From Locusta migratoria (taxonomy: Eukaryota; Arthropoda; Insecta; Orthoptera; Acrididae): 64,000 bases of DNA. Below, in pieces: positions 43,481 through 54,500 of this stretch. The notes below the pieces were generated by a model. The model ran no database searches, was not told where the DNA came from, and saw only the letters and a program-made list of their open reading frames with translations. Each line of letters begins with the position of its first letter. Position 1 is the first letter of the stretch. The translations under genes were made by a program, and so were the position numbers. Location of the stretch: positions 267,025,151 through 267,089,150 of the forward strand of contig CM048750.1 of the NCBI GenBank assembly GCA_026315105.1. Reading direction: 5' to 3'.

Positions 43481-44036
43481 TTTAAATGGTAAAACTGCAG
43501 TTTATGCGGCTCGCAGTCGTTAGGTTAAGGAACGGCAGAGCAGCCAATCGGAAGTTGCGATGCTGCGGGCAATAAGAAAGAGCTTTACAATTGTACTACG
43601 TAAACAAATTGAAGTAGTGTTTCCAAAAGTTTTTGATGACTGAGTGTTTCTGAACCAGAGATTAGGGCACTATGCGCTCTCACATACTAAAAATAATTCT
43701 TGTGTAACCTATACCTAACTTAACTGTCACTTAAAATCACCACTGTTTCGTACAGATCATAAAATAAATGAAACATGCTATACTTGATCTATGGTTGACT
43801 GCTGTGGTGTATTAATAATATATTAATATCTAAAAATCTCTTATAAATGGAAAATCAATTACAATCACAGAAACGCCACATTGAAATCGTAGAATAAACT
43901 TCAAAATTGACGCCTGATTTACTCATCATGAAACACGATCTTATTGGCTGACATAACTCGACACCTGATTGGTGGATCTGCCAGTCCTTAACCTAGTGAC
44001 TGCGAGCCGCATAAACTGCAGTTTAACCATCTAAAT
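43481..44036. mobile_element. MITE with ~65-bp terminal inverted repeats
   Basis: The left end TTTAAATGGTAAAACTGCAG continues with TTTATGCGGCTCGCAGTC. The right end carries the same sequence inverted (GACTGCGAGCCGCATAAA, CTGCAGTTTAACCATCTAAA). Homology extends through a GTTAAGGA block and on to about 43548/43966. The 555-bp body has no transposase. The target duplication is unclear. Confidence 0.82.
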
Positions 44037-44081
44037 TGACCGAATGTTTTCACTGATACATTTTTATTACTTTTCAATTAA

Positions 44082-44254
44082 AAAAAAAAAAAAAAAACTG
44101 CAATAAGTTGATCTAAAAACATGAATTTGTTTACAAACCATAAAGACTAAATGTTTCTTATTGGTCACCCGAGCATGACTCCCAACTGCCTGCCTTCACC
44201 TCCTGTCAGTCATCACGCCATTGCCAGCATCTACATGTCAAACCCCAGTTGCAT

Positions 44255-44280
<26 letters not shown>
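44082..44280. repeat. Poly(A) run (44082-44097) and (CA)n run (44255-44280)
   Basis: Simple repeats in otherwise unrecognised intronic sequence. Nothing coding is seen up to 44800. Confidence 0.7.
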
Positions 44281-44285
<5 letters not shown>

Positions 44286-44801
44286 TTAACTCTTAAACAT
44301 TGTTAAATTTCATTGTTTGCTTGTTTGACACACAACTGTAATTAGCTGGAGCTCTGGTACATAAGATAAAGCTTTAGTATGGTATGTATGTTACTGGATG
44401 TTAGATGTTGTTAGATCTTTTACATGCTTTTAGGGAACCTGTTTACTTAACAAATTGACTGCTGCGATGACGCGCCATAGCTGCCTGCTTTGACCATCGG
44501 TGGCCACGTGGCAGCCAACGTGTTAAGACTGGGGAATGCATTTATAACTTCCAATCAACAATGAAAAGGAATTTTGTTAAGGCTGATAGTGCAAATATTC
44601 AAAATGCTGTGTTCTTCAAAAACAACAATTATTTCAGGAATAATAATTGTAAATTATAACTAAATTTTAAAGCTAATTATTGTTGTATACACATTTGTGC
44701 TTGATCTTTTGCTTGTGCTAGCAAGCAAAATAAGTTGCTTTACGGTATATAGAAAAATATTGTTTACTATAAAGAAATGGTTATTTATTAACTATAATCA
44801 T

Positions 44802-45600
44802 TATGGAAAACTTTCAAAGTGCTCAAACAACTGGAAGATATGTAGCAATTGAGGAATCCATGATTCCTTGCAGGTGAAGATTATTTTTTAGGCAGTATTT
44901 CCCCAACAAGAGTAACAAATATGTTATAAAACTGTACAAAATTTTTACAGATGAAGGCTACACATTTGTTTTTAGAATCTACCAATACGACATACTACAA
45001 GGTGCAGGTCACACAAAGGCTATCACTATGAAAATGCTTGAGCTCCTTTTTTGGCAAAGTCGCATTCTTCATGCTGATAATTTCTATACAAGCATTCCTG
45101 CTGGGTTGTTATATAAAAATCTGTTTTTCTGTGGACAGTTAATCGAAATTGAGCAGGACTTACCAAGGAGATTGTGGAGAAAAAGCTTCAAAGAGTGGAA
45201 ATATGTGGAATAGTAAACAATATTGGAGTAACAATTGTCATTTGGATGGATTAAAGGAGAGTCCTAATGATTTCTACAGTTCCTGGTCATACGGGTATAT
45301 TAGAAGACACTGGGGGGGGGGATATTACAATGAAATCAAAGGCTGTACTGGAGTACAATTAGATTAGAAAAGGCATTGATTTCAGCAACAAAGTTTCTTC
45401 ATATTATTCATCACTGAAAAAGAGCAAAATGGTGAAGAAGAGTTGCAATTGACCTCCTTTTTGGAACCTCTATCTATAGTAAATGGTTGGAGTTTATATG
45501 GTAAAAAGGACACTTCACGGTGAAGAGTATCACTGTGAATTTTCAAGAAGTTAATTGAAGTTATGTGGGTATACACTTTGAGAAAAAATGAGGGGACAGC
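44802..45600 (+). pseudogene. piggyBac-type transposase remnant
   Basis: The + strand reads RYVAIEESMIPC, then FRQYFPNKSNKYVIKLYKI (the 'VDEQM--FKGR---RQY-P-KP-KYG-K' block, with the first catalytic Asp replaced by Glu). It continues ILHADNFYTSIPAGLLYKNL (third block, Asp in DNFYTS) and CGQL-E--QDLPR. Further on, in another frame, KPKAVLEYN and IRKGIDFSNKVSSYY match the 'K--VVDYN--M-GVD--DQ--SYY' region. Stops and frame changes are frequent. No TTAA-flanked ends were delimited. Confidence 0.78.
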
Positions 45601-45734
45601 AAGATGATTTCAGCGGCACTGCCAATTGTGCTACAAAAGGATTTTCACAGAAATCAAGAAAGTTACAACCCTCTGCAAAGACTTCCTAGGACAACCTTAA
45701 ATGAGCATCATTTGTTTCAATGAGAAATTTATCC

Positions 45735-46020
45735 AGGAGTGACACTTTTTTGCGTGTGTGCGTGCGTGCGGGTGCGCGTGCGCCTGTTTGTTTACCTTCC
45801 TTTTTATCCCTCTAAGGTAAGTCCTTTCATTCCTGGGATTGGAATGACTCCTTTTTCCACTTCCTTAAAACACTATCCTTCCCTTTCTCCTCTCCTTTCT
45901 TCCTCTTTTCCTGAAGAAGCGACAAACTGTTGCGAAAGCTTGTATTTGTATTTGTGTGTGATTTTGTGTGTGTCTGTCGACGAGCCTGTCCTTTGGGTAA
46001 GTCATCCGTTATATATATAA
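45735..46020 (+). mobile_element. Penelope-type terminal sequence with hammerhead-like motif
   Basis: The + strand shows GGTAAGTCCTTTCATTCC, GGGATTGGAATGACTCC, a C/T-rich run, the CTGAAGA...GAAA motif at 45911-45937, a GT-rich run and CTTTGGGTAAGTCATCCG. The same order, in inverse, occurs at 52000-52425 and 61890-62280. Confidence 0.68.
45911..45937 (+). ncRNA. Hammerhead-ribozyme-like core
   Basis: CTGAAGA (consensus CUGANGA), then AGCGACAAACTGTTGC folding as stem II (GCGAC with GTTGC, loop AAACT), then GAAA and GC. The cleavage-site strand (UH) and stems I/III could not be assigned, so activity is unproven. Confidence 0.6.
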
Positions 46021-46109
46021 CTGCAGAATTCATTTGAAAATCTGAAAACCTATGGATGAAATAATTCCTCCAAATAGAGGTCATGTTTGTGAAACATTCA
46101 TTGTTACTT

Positions 46110-46770
46110 AGCTGGTTAAGTTACTTGATTTTTCCCCTATATAAACGAAGCTGGGCATTCACACTTAGGGGCTTTGGGATGCTGAGTGGCGTTGCTTATG
46201 CAGACCTCTTGCCGGACTCAGTGGTGCTGTGTCGGCTTCGCATTGGGCTACGTGGCTCACCCATGGACATCTCCTTCATGGTGGGGGACCCGCCCCAATC
46301 TCAACGTGGCTCCCGTCTGACAATAGTCCACATCTTGGTGGACTGCCCCGTTTCCGCCACCTTGCGGTGGAATTTTAACCTCCCTGTTGTATTATCAGAT
46401 GTTTTTGGTGACGATGCTACTATGGCAGATTCCGTTCTATGTTTTATTCGAGCAGTTTTTTTTTTAATCATTCTAACTGGTGATTTCCCTGTGCTGCCAA
46501 GTGGTTGACTTTTCCTTTTTTATCCTTACGGTCGGTCAACCACAGACATCGGCTTCTTTGTTGTATGGTGTCTTTGTATGATCGTCTCTCTTCGTTTTGT
46601 TTCTTTTTGTTTTTGAAGATTGACTTGGTGAGACTCGCCACCCACTTTGCTACCTTAAACTCTAGGCGCATTTCTTTCCCATCCATGGTTTTACTTTTGA
46701 TGCTTAAAGATGGAATGGGGGACTGATGACCATTGTAGTTTTTTCTCCCTTAAACATCCAATCAACAACA
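46110..46770 (+). mobile_element. I-clade LINE 3' fragment
   Basis: The frame contains VLCRLRIGLRG, GDPP, LTIVHILVDCP and VLSDVFGDDATMADSVLCFIRA, the ORF2 C-terminal zinc-binding/tail region. It parallels MLARLRIGHCW...VFADDARAAARVLRFI at the end of the LINE at 54500-60264. The 3' UTR includes CTGATGACCATTGTAG, close to CTAATGACCACTGCAG of that element. Confidence 0.72.
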
Positions 46771-46774
46771 ACAT

Positions 46775-47170
46775 ATCCCTACAGCACATTATGTGGTCCC
46801 ACAACCATCCTGGGCTCAACCTCAGATAACTGAACATCCTACATTCCATGCCCCACAGTCCACCTTCCCCTCACATCCTATATTTCCTTACGATTTTATA
46901 TAATCGCCTCTGCTTGTTGTATCCCCACCCTTATCTACTCTCTCCACTTCCCTCCTCCTCCGCTCCTTCCCCATCCCCCTCCCATCCCTTCCGCTTGCCG
47001 CGAGTCACTGTGTTGGGCGGCCAGAGATGGCTGATGTATTTGGGTGTGTGCGCCTGAGTGATTGTGTGAATGGTGTCCTCTTTCTGAGGAAGGCCGTGGC
47101 CGAAAATTTAGAATTGTGTGTGTGTGTTTGTGTGTCTTTTATTTATATCTGTTGGTGGCTCAACGTTCGT
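46775..47170 (+). mobile_element. Penelope-type terminal sequence with hammerhead-like motif
   Basis: A C-rich segment (CCTCCTCCGCTCC) is followed by a GGCGGCCAGAG part, the CTGAGGA...GAAA motif at 47084-47105, a GT-rich run and a GAGTTGTTCCCTATC segment. It is homologous in layout to 37563-37960. Confidence 0.62.
47084..47105 (+). ncRNA. Hammerhead-ribozyme-like core
   Basis: CTGAGGA, AGGCCGTGGCC (4-bp stem GGCC/GGCC, loop GT) and GAAA are all present in the expected order. The partner strand carrying the cleavage site was not found. Confidence 0.58.
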
Positions 47171-49647
47171 CTTTATGGTGAGTTGTTCCCTATCTAGATA
47201 TTATTACCATTCCTTACTGGACCCTAGATTGTTGTTATTTTGACTGAAGGTAACTTATACACTGAGAAAGGATGAAGGTTACATTAAAAAGTGTGTAGTC
47301 AAAAATATATTCTTATTTAAAGAATATAATACAAATAAATTACTCAATAAAATATCAACATTTTGCCTTTTGAAATTTATAATATTTGTGAAGATATTTT
47401 TATTGACTCGTATTTTATACACATGATCCGCGCAAAGCTCGCCGTGTTTAATCCATATTTCCATACTACCCTTACTGATAAAGAAAGTAAACTCGTGACA
47501 CTGAATTTTGTGAAAGTTGTTACCTCAAGACACTTCAGAGTGACATTGGCGTCTTTAACAGAAAGAAAACCAGCCTAGTTGTATTTCTATATAAATAAGG
47601 AAATAAATATCTTTTTGTATTCTAAGCAGGAGTAAATTACCAAGAGATGCTAATGAAGTGAATTACCTGTAAAAGGAATAGACTGACATAAGCTAAAAAC
47701 ACATTCATAAAAAAAAATAGAAATTAGAAAATTTGAGAAACTGAAAGTTCGTTTTTCGATGTGTTGGTGTTTTCTATTGCATTTTAAATCTGTAGTTTTG
47801 TTCCAATCTTGATGTCATGTCACACACTTAGCATTCAAACAATAGAAGGGTCACTGTAGACATGAAATGTCATACGCTTCTTGGTGGACGGTAGTTCCAG
47901 TTTACACTTTGACAAATCTTACAGTTTCATTTGATCTTGATGGAAAATTTTTGAAAGTCAACGAGTGAAAATCGCTGTCTACATAACATTTTGTATGGTG
48001 TATGGTGGAAGGTAATTTACCCATAGTTTTATTCAAATTGTGAAGAAATTTTACATGTGACTTTAAATACATTAGGAAGGTCAGTGACTACATGTTGCAT
48101 ATGGTGCATGGCAAGAAGGTACCTTACAACAGACACTCGGTTCTACTAATTATCATGAAAGTTAGCTAATGATCATATATTTTCTTGGAAAGGGTTTTAT
48201 AATCCACAAGCCACTGTGTGGTGCATGGCAAAGTGTACATAGCAATAAGTTTCGACATTGTTTCAGTGATTACCAGAAAAATTGACTTTATAAAAGTTGT
48301 CATCGGTGGTGGTGGTGGTGGGGGGGGGGGGGGGAGGGGAGATGATGAACTGAGGAGGCAGGTCGGGGAGTGGAAGATGCAGGTTGAGAGAGGAGGAGGT
48401 GAAAATGGGACAGGAAGAGATAGATGGAGAAAGCAAAGGTGAGGTAGAGTAACAAGAGAGTATAGAATAAATACATATATGCTGGAGTTTTAGCTTTTTT
48501 TTTTTTTTTCAGTTTATTACATTTGTAATAGATCTTTCAAATGTTGCAACATTGATTTTACATGAATTACACCCTTAGCCTCTGCATAATAGGCCATTCT
48601 TCTGGAAAAAAGTAAAAATAAAAAAACCAATATAGCATATCAGATATGATATTTTAATTGTAAAGCCATCAATATGTTCCTGAATAATAAAAGTAAAATT
48701 GATGTGTAAGGACTTGCACACCAAAAATCATGAGTTAACTGAATGTTACTTCTGAATGTCTATCGTCAAAAGTGAACAAACAATGTACTAAAACAATGAT
48801 TGTTAATATTTGCATCTCATTGATAGATATTCAAATGATAGTCCGATGTTGGAGAAAGTGTTTTGTACCAAAAGGAAGCAGTTTACTTTAAATGCTTAAA
48901 ACAATGAAGCACCATCCTTCTGGAAGCATGTCAGGATCATCTGGGTTAAAGATTATCTTCTGTGGTTTGGAGGTAACAACAGTGGCAGAATTTGTTTCTT
49001 ATGTGTTGAGAAATTTTCATTGTTTTGTATCTTTATTACCATCACTTTGTGGTTTTCTCTTCTGTTGTAGTTGCACCTATTTAGTATATTATCTAGTATA
49101 GGTATCACATTCTGTATAAGTTTTGTACAGTCCATACAATTGTTGTTGGGTACATAAACATTTCTCAACTTATAAATTTTATTTTATTGATACATCATAC
49201 GGTCATTGTTAGCTTATGGAGATCATATATGGAAGAAAATATCCTTCATACAATCTCGATTTTGCACCCTTACAAAGCATGATACTTTAAATTATTTATA
49301 AGTGTTTAGGAGTTATTAGTAGAATTTCTGCACAGGTATTCTCCTTTTGGTTGCTAATGTGTAGATACACATGTACTAAGACCATTACCACAGAAGGTAA
49401 TGAGAGGTCATAAGGCTGGGGAATGTGGTGGCCAGTTAACATCTGAATTTCTTGAAATTATATGGTCACTAAACAGTTGCCTCGGAGGGTTCATTGTAGC
49501 TCTGGCTGTATTGGGCATTGCTAGAGGCACCTTTTTGTGGTGAAAATTTCTGCTAGATTTAGACATTTTTAAGAAGCTATTTTGGTATTTTTTTTTTTTT
49601 TTTTGCTACTTTTATTTCGTCAACAATTTCACTAATTTTATTATCAC
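47171..49647. other. AT-rich intronic interval, nothing coding
   Basis: It contains a (GGT)n/G16-type tract with strong G-quadruplex potential (48305-48338) and poly-T runs (48497-48509, 49589-49604). No gene was recognised. Confidence 0.55.
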
Positions 49648-49665
49648 TTTCTAATGAATAAATAC

Positions 49666-49802
49666 GGTCGGGGGTTCGAATCCCCCCTCGGGCATGGATA
49701 TTTGTGCCGTCCTTAGAATTAAGTAGTTCATAGGTAGTTTGTAAGTTTAGGGACTGATGGCCCCGTAGTCGAGTCCCATAAGCTCTACAAACATTTGAAC
49801 AT
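49666..49802 (+). mobile_element. tRNA-derived SINE, copy 2 (5'-truncated)
   Basis: It starts within the tRNA part (GGGGGTTCGAATCCCCCC, B box) and has the GGGACTGATGGCCCC body and ACATTTGAACATT end. Near-perfect ~18-bp duplications TTTCTAATGAATAAA(T/A)AC flank it (49648-49665 and 49803-49820), so truncation happened at insertion. Confidence 0.88.
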
Positions 49803-49824
49803 TTTCTAATGAATAAAAACTAAA

Positions 49825-51985
49825 GCAAACATCAATTATAGCCTCATTGCAGCCTAATACTTTATTTTATAAAGAAAACATGAAAATTTTACATTTGATG
49901 AAGACTCGTAATAAAAAGAATGTTTGAGAAACACTTATCCTGCTACTTTAATAATTTTTACGTACCGGTAGCCTTAGTACATAAGCGTGTGTGTTTTATG
50001 AAAACTCAATCGTGTTTCTAACACCACCAGGAACATTGCTTCTCACTTTAATAATTTTTAGATCCCACAAACTGGAAAAAAAGGGCAGCTTGCATTGGGG
50101 TAAATACAGTTTGTTCATCAATTCTGAGTTTGAGGAATGACTTTTTCCGAGGGGATGGTTTGCCTCCATGAAAGCTTGTGTTGTTTATATCACAAATTCT
50201 TCCATGTCCATTTTCGCTAGTTTTGTCGTTGCATTGATGTCCATAAGTGTAACTTGTTTCTTGACACCTGTCGACAGCACTTTCTCATTGTTCTTCTTAT
50301 GGGAAGAACTGTTATTTATGTGTCATTTCTTTGCCATTCAATATGCACATTGCCGTATTTGCACACAAGTATTTTCCTTGTTTTATCAAAATTGTAAAAT
50401 CCATCTGATGTGAATACTCTTTAACGATCAAATACTGTTACGATCATGTTAATAACTTGCTAGATTAAAACAAATCACTGAAAGAACCGGTGATCAATGA
50501 GCAGTAAAGATTACGACCACACTGTAGACTATCAGTCATCTGATCAAATAAAGCCCGGTAAACGGACTTCTTCACTGCACAGGAAATGAGGTTGGCAAGA
50601 CTCGAAACAGTATATATTGTAGTACTGTACAATCGATTGTCATTTATATCTTGAATTTCCACCAGTACATTTAAATGACAGATGAAGTTTTGAGGTTTAT
50701 TTCGTGATTTTTTGTAAATTTCAACAATTTCATGATTTTTCACAAAAATTGTAAAATATTGCAAAAAAAATTTGCAACTTTGCACTTTGCAAAAACCGGA
50801 TGCCTCTAGCCATTGCCCCATCTCCTGAAAACATATTTGAGTACAATAGAACTTCGATTTTACATTTTTCACACCATAAATTCATAGCCTTCATGAAAAA
50901 ATCATTAGGGCAATGTTACAAATTCCTTGATTTTACATTTCTTTGAGTAAGATCAACCTCGATTCTATGTTCTTACTCGACGTCTTGCTTTACTTAGGCT
51001 TTTTTCTCTCCATTTGCCTTTTGTGACAGAGTTCAGGGGTACCTGAAGATCCACCTTGAATGGTAGTCATGTTGCACAACTGACATCAGTCTAGCGGTAG
51101 AAGAGAAGTTAACATGTGTTATTCTGAACTCGTGTATCAGCACATATGCACTACACAGCGATAACTAAAGCATGTGCAGAAGAGGTTGCTTCATTTGATT
51201 TATTTCAGTATGCCAGCAAGGAAGAACTGACAATAAATCTTCATAGGACCTGCAGCGACATAAAGCCACCACTCACTTTAAAGCAGACTTTATTTTGCGA
51301 GTACAGTTTGAAATCCAGTAGACATAAATTTTTGCTATAATGTGTTATGTTTTTGTCGCATTGTTTACAGATTACGATGTATTAGGTGGTATTTATTAAT
51401 GAGAGAATTGCACTACTTTAATGAACCTCTAATACAGTAATACAATGTTATTCTATTTGTATCTTCCTTATTTGCAATAGAGCACTAAAATATGCAGTAC
51501 TTTTATTCATTAGTTATCAGTAGGTAAAATTAAAAAAAATGCAAACTCATAAAAAGTAATATAACCTACATGATCCGCAGAGGGTGAAGAGCAGAGTACG
51601 GGTTATAGAAAAGTTCATTGTTATATGAACAGTCATTATGTACGTTCAAGAGTTGTCAAGGTGAAAAATCTTGTTTGACATGAACAATAATTTAAACAAA
51701 AGGGCAGTGTTTTTGCTAGAAGGAAATAATGCATGTAGCCTACTAAAACTAGTTGATGCTAGGGACGTGAGCACAGCTGGATCACCTGGAATTCATGGCG
51801 CCTTTAAGTATTATTGTGGAGAAACATGAAGACATTGAGAAGTACTTATTCCATTTGCCAATTTTTTTCTAAGAAGAGGAAATTTATGAAAACGTCACCA
51901 CTTGACTCAATTGTCGTGACTTGATTCAAGCAAGACTGCACAACAAATGTTTTCATATATCTTATTGCTTATATAACGAAAATTA
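49825..51985. other. AT-rich intronic interval, nothing recognised
   Basis: Frames such as the 135-codon one at 50465-50872 (-) have no recognisable motif and AT-driven composition. Confidence 0.5.
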
Positions 51986-52096
51986 TAGAAGGAAACTTTC
52001 CTGGTGGGATAAACAAATATAAAAGATCGAAAACGGATGACTTACCCAAAGGACCGGCTCGTCGATAGACACAAATAAAATCGCACACATACAAGC

Positions 52097-52123
52097 TTTC
52101 ACAACCGTTGGCCACTTCCTCAG
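52097..52123 (-). ncRNA. Hammerhead-ribozyme-like core
   Basis: The minus strand reads CTGAGGA, AGTGGCCAACGGTTGT (stem II with several G-U pairs) and GAAA. It is the distal member of the two-unit array. Confidence 0.5.
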
Positions 52124-52273
52124 GATAAGAGGAAAAAAGGGGAGGAGAAAGGAAAGGATATGTGTTTTAAGGTAGTGGAAAAGGAGTCATTCCAATCCCA
52201 GGAGTGGAAGGACTTACCTTGGGGGGGGGGGGAAGGAAGGTCAACAAATACGCACGCACGCACGCGCGCAAGC

Positions 52274-52298
52274 TTTCGCAGCCTAGCTGCTTCGTCAG
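52274..52298 (-). ncRNA. Hammerhead-ribozyme-like core (best match)
   Basis: The minus strand reads CTGACGA, AGCAGCTAGGCTGC (stem GCAGC/GCTGC, loop TAG) and GAAA followed by GCT. All conserved core positions on this side are kept and stem II is perfectly paired. Confidence 0.65.
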
Positions 52299-52689
52299 GC
52301 AGAAGGGAAGGAGAGCGAAAAGGAAATGATGATGGTTTTAAGGGAGTGGGGTAAGGAGTCATTCCAATCCCGGGACAGGAAAGACTTACCTTGGGGGGGA
52401 AAAAGAGGGTAAACAAATACACACACACCCACACATTTACACAGATGCAAGTACACTTAGGCAGACATACTGTAGAAAGCAAAGAAGTTAGAAGTTAGAC
52501 AGAGATGCCACTTGAGGCAGAGGCTCTGTCCAGAGAACCAAGGCAAAGATGTTAAGATGGTGGGTGAGAATTCGAATTTAGCGGAGGTTGAGACTAGGTG
52601 GGCAACGGGAAGAGAGAATATGCTGAAGGGCTAGTTCCCATCTCCGGAGTTCTGAAGGATTGGTGTCGGTGGGAACTATCCAGATAACT

Positions 52690-52905
52690 CCGTAACCTCC
52701 TAGTCCATCCCTTACTCCAGTCCCGTAACCCGGAGGGTGTACACAATCAAGGGCAGAGCCACTTGCGACAGCACCCACGTGATTTACCAACTGACATGCC
52801 TGCACTGTGAAGCATTCTATGTGCGAATGACCAGCAACAAACTTTCCGCGCGCACGCGCGCGTGTTTATTGCTATCACTGCCTGTGCTCCTTCGCCTGGT
52901 AAGTA
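52690..52905 (+). pseudogene. Penelope GIY-YIG endonuclease fragment
   Basis: The frame reads YTIKGRATCDSTHVIYQLTC, LHCEAFYV, then MTSNKLSAR, matching the 'C-S--VIY-I-C--C---YVG-T--LS-R' core of the PLE GIY-YIG nuclease. The Gly of YVG is Arg here. The fragment is cut by CG/GT-repeat sequence. Confidence 0.7.
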
Positions 52906-53010
52906 TATATAGACGAAAAATTCCTAGCAGGAAAAATTATATATAAAAAATAGACGAAGATTACACACCAGGCGAAGGTGCACAGGTGTGACAGCAGCAC
53001 AAATAAATAG

Positions 53011-53074
<64 letters not shown>
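52862..53074. repeat. Inverted repeat of Penelope tail sequence ending in (CG)n(CA)n
   Basis: GTTTATTGCTATCACTGCCTG, then TGCTCCTTCGCCTGGTAAG (52864-52905), is repeated inverted as CCAGGCGAAGGTGCACAGG...CACAAATAAATA (52967-53010). A (CG)n(CA)n run follows to 53074. The same tail plus (CA)n occurs at 61930-62018. Confidence 0.8.
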
Positions 53075-53079
<5 letters not shown>

Positions 53080-53120
53080 TGCTGCCCAGTTCGAAATTAA
53101 TCATTTGAGTACTCAATTGT

Positions 53121-54218
53121 TGTTTTTTGTTGTGGTCTTCAGTCCAGAGACTGGTTTGATGCAGCTCTCCACCCTACTCTATCCTGAGCAAGCCTTTTCA
53201 TCTCCTCATAAGAACGACAACCCACATCCACTTGAATCTGCTTACTATACGCGTCTCTTGGTCTCCCTCTGCGATTTTTACCCCACACACTTCCCTCCAA
53301 CGCTAAATTCACAATTCCTTGATGTCTAAGAATGTGTCCTACCAATCTATCCCTTCTTTTAGTCAAGGTATGCCAGAAACTACTTTTCTCCTCAATTCGG
53401 TTCAGTACCTCCTCATTAGTTACGCGATCCACCCACCTAATCTTCAGCATTCTTCTGTAGCACCACATTTCAAAAGCCTCTATCCTCTTTCTGTCCACAC
53501 TGCTTATCGTCCATGTTTCACTCCCATACAAGGCAACACTCCATACAAATGCCTTCAGAAAGGACTTCCTTAGGCTTAAATCAATATTCGATGTTAACAA
53601 ATTTCTCTTTTTCAAAAACGCCTTTCTACCCATTGCCATTCTGCATTTTATATCATCTGTACTGCGACCATCATTTGTTATTTTACTGCCCAAGTAACAA
53701 AACTCATCTACCTCCTTTATTGATTCGTTACCTAATCTAATTCCTTCAGCATCACCTGATTTTCTTACACTGCACTCCATTACCCTAGTTTTACTCTTGT
53801 TAATGTTCATCTTATATGCACCTTTTAGCACACTATCCATTCCGTTCAATTGCTCTTCCAGGTCCTTTGCTGTATCTGACAGAATTACTATGTCGTCGGC
53901 AAAACGCAATGTTTTTAATTCTTCACCCTGAACTTTAATTCCTTCTCCAAATTTCTCCTTGCTTTCCTTTATAGCTTGCTCAATGTACAAATTGAACAAC
54001 ATTGGGGAAAGGCTACAACCCTGTCTTACTCCCTTTCCAACCACTGCATCCCTTTCATGCCCTTCAACTCTGACAACCGCTGTCTGGTTTTTGTACAAGT
54101 TGTAAATAACCTTACGCTCCCTATATTTTACTCCTGCTTGCTTCAGAACTTGAAAGAGTTTATTCCAATCAACATTGTCAAAAGCCTTCTCCAAATCTAC
54201 AAAAGCTAGAAATGTAGG
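53121..54218 (-). mobile_element. 5'-truncated RTE-type LINE
   Basis: This is the minus-strand 3' part of a LINE, truncated at about 54218 within RT. The 3' UTR is very short and ends CAGTCTCTGGACTGAAGACC, then ACAACAAAAAACAACAA, a CAA-rich tail typical of the RTE group. It lies between Penelope sequence and the start of an I-clade LINE. Confidence 0.85.
53139..54194 (-). CDS. RTE-type reverse transcriptase, C-terminal 351 codons, uninterrupted
   Basis: The open frame begins at MEKAFDNVDWNKLFQVL (the RT A box, Asp in FDNVDW). It includes RQGCSLSPMLFNLYIE (B box), LRFADDIVIL (C box, FADD intact) and CYLGSKIT. Then follow the RTE-type tail motifs YGSETWT, CYRRMLKIRW, LVGHILRH and RGRPRDAY. The start codon is only the first Met after truncation; the true protein began further upstream. 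No stop or frameshift is present over 1.05 kb, which marks a young insertion. Confidence 0.88.
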   Translation of the reverse strand: MEKAFDNVDWNKLFQVLKQAGVKYRERKVIYNLYKNQTAVVRVEGHERDAVVGKGVRQGCSLSPMLFNLYIEQAIKESKEKFGEGIKVQGEELKTLRFADDIVILSDTAKDLEEQLNGMDSVLKGAYKMNINKSKTRVMECSVRKSGDAEGIRLGNESIKEVDEFCYLGSKITNDGRSTDDIKCRMAMGRKAFLKKRNLLTSNIDLSLRKSFLKAFVWSVALYGSETWTISSVDRKRIEAFEMWCYRRMLKIRWVDRVTNEEVLNRIEEKSSFWHTLTKRRDRLVGHILRHQGIVNLALEGSVWGKNRRGRPRDAYSKQIQVDVGCRSYEEMKRLAQDRVGWRAASNQSLD

Positions 54219-54500
54219 TTTGCCTTTTCGGGAAAAAAATCTCTAAAATGTGTGTTTTGACATATAATTTGTAGTTTCAGCATGTTGGAAAATAGCTTTC
54301 TTACCAATTTCAATTTTTGACAAGTTTATACATGCTGTTACATATTTGTTATTTTTAAGGGCAGATAAGTTCATTACTACAAATTATTGTATAAACATAG
54401 TAATATATGCTAAAGTCGCTCATGGCCAGCAGCAGCATTTTCCTATTAATCGTAGGTTGGCAATGCATAACACTTCGCGTATTCTCCCGCCCCAAGCTGC
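54219..54500. other. Short interval between two LINEs
   Basis: AT-rich; nothing recognised. Confidence 0.5.

Larger units (their letters stand above)
51990..52680 (-). mobile_element. Penelope-type terminal sequence, two head-to-tail units
   Basis: Two related units (about 52075-52235 and 52255-52410) each contain, on the minus strand, AAGGTAAGTC, GATTGGAATGACTCC, a C/T-rich run and a hammerhead-like core. They end upstream in a block GGCAGACATACTGTAGAAA, also present at 62258-62280. Together they look like the duplicated terminal repeats known from Penelope elements. Confidence 0.7.

Noticed and set aside
50465..50872. 135-codon minus-strand frame
   Set aside because: No recognisable motif; the region is AT-rich and no splice or homology evidence supports it.
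52988..53329. 113-codon frame through the (CA)n run
   Set aside because: His-Thr repeats come from the microsatellite, and the rest is antisense to the RTE reverse transcriptase.
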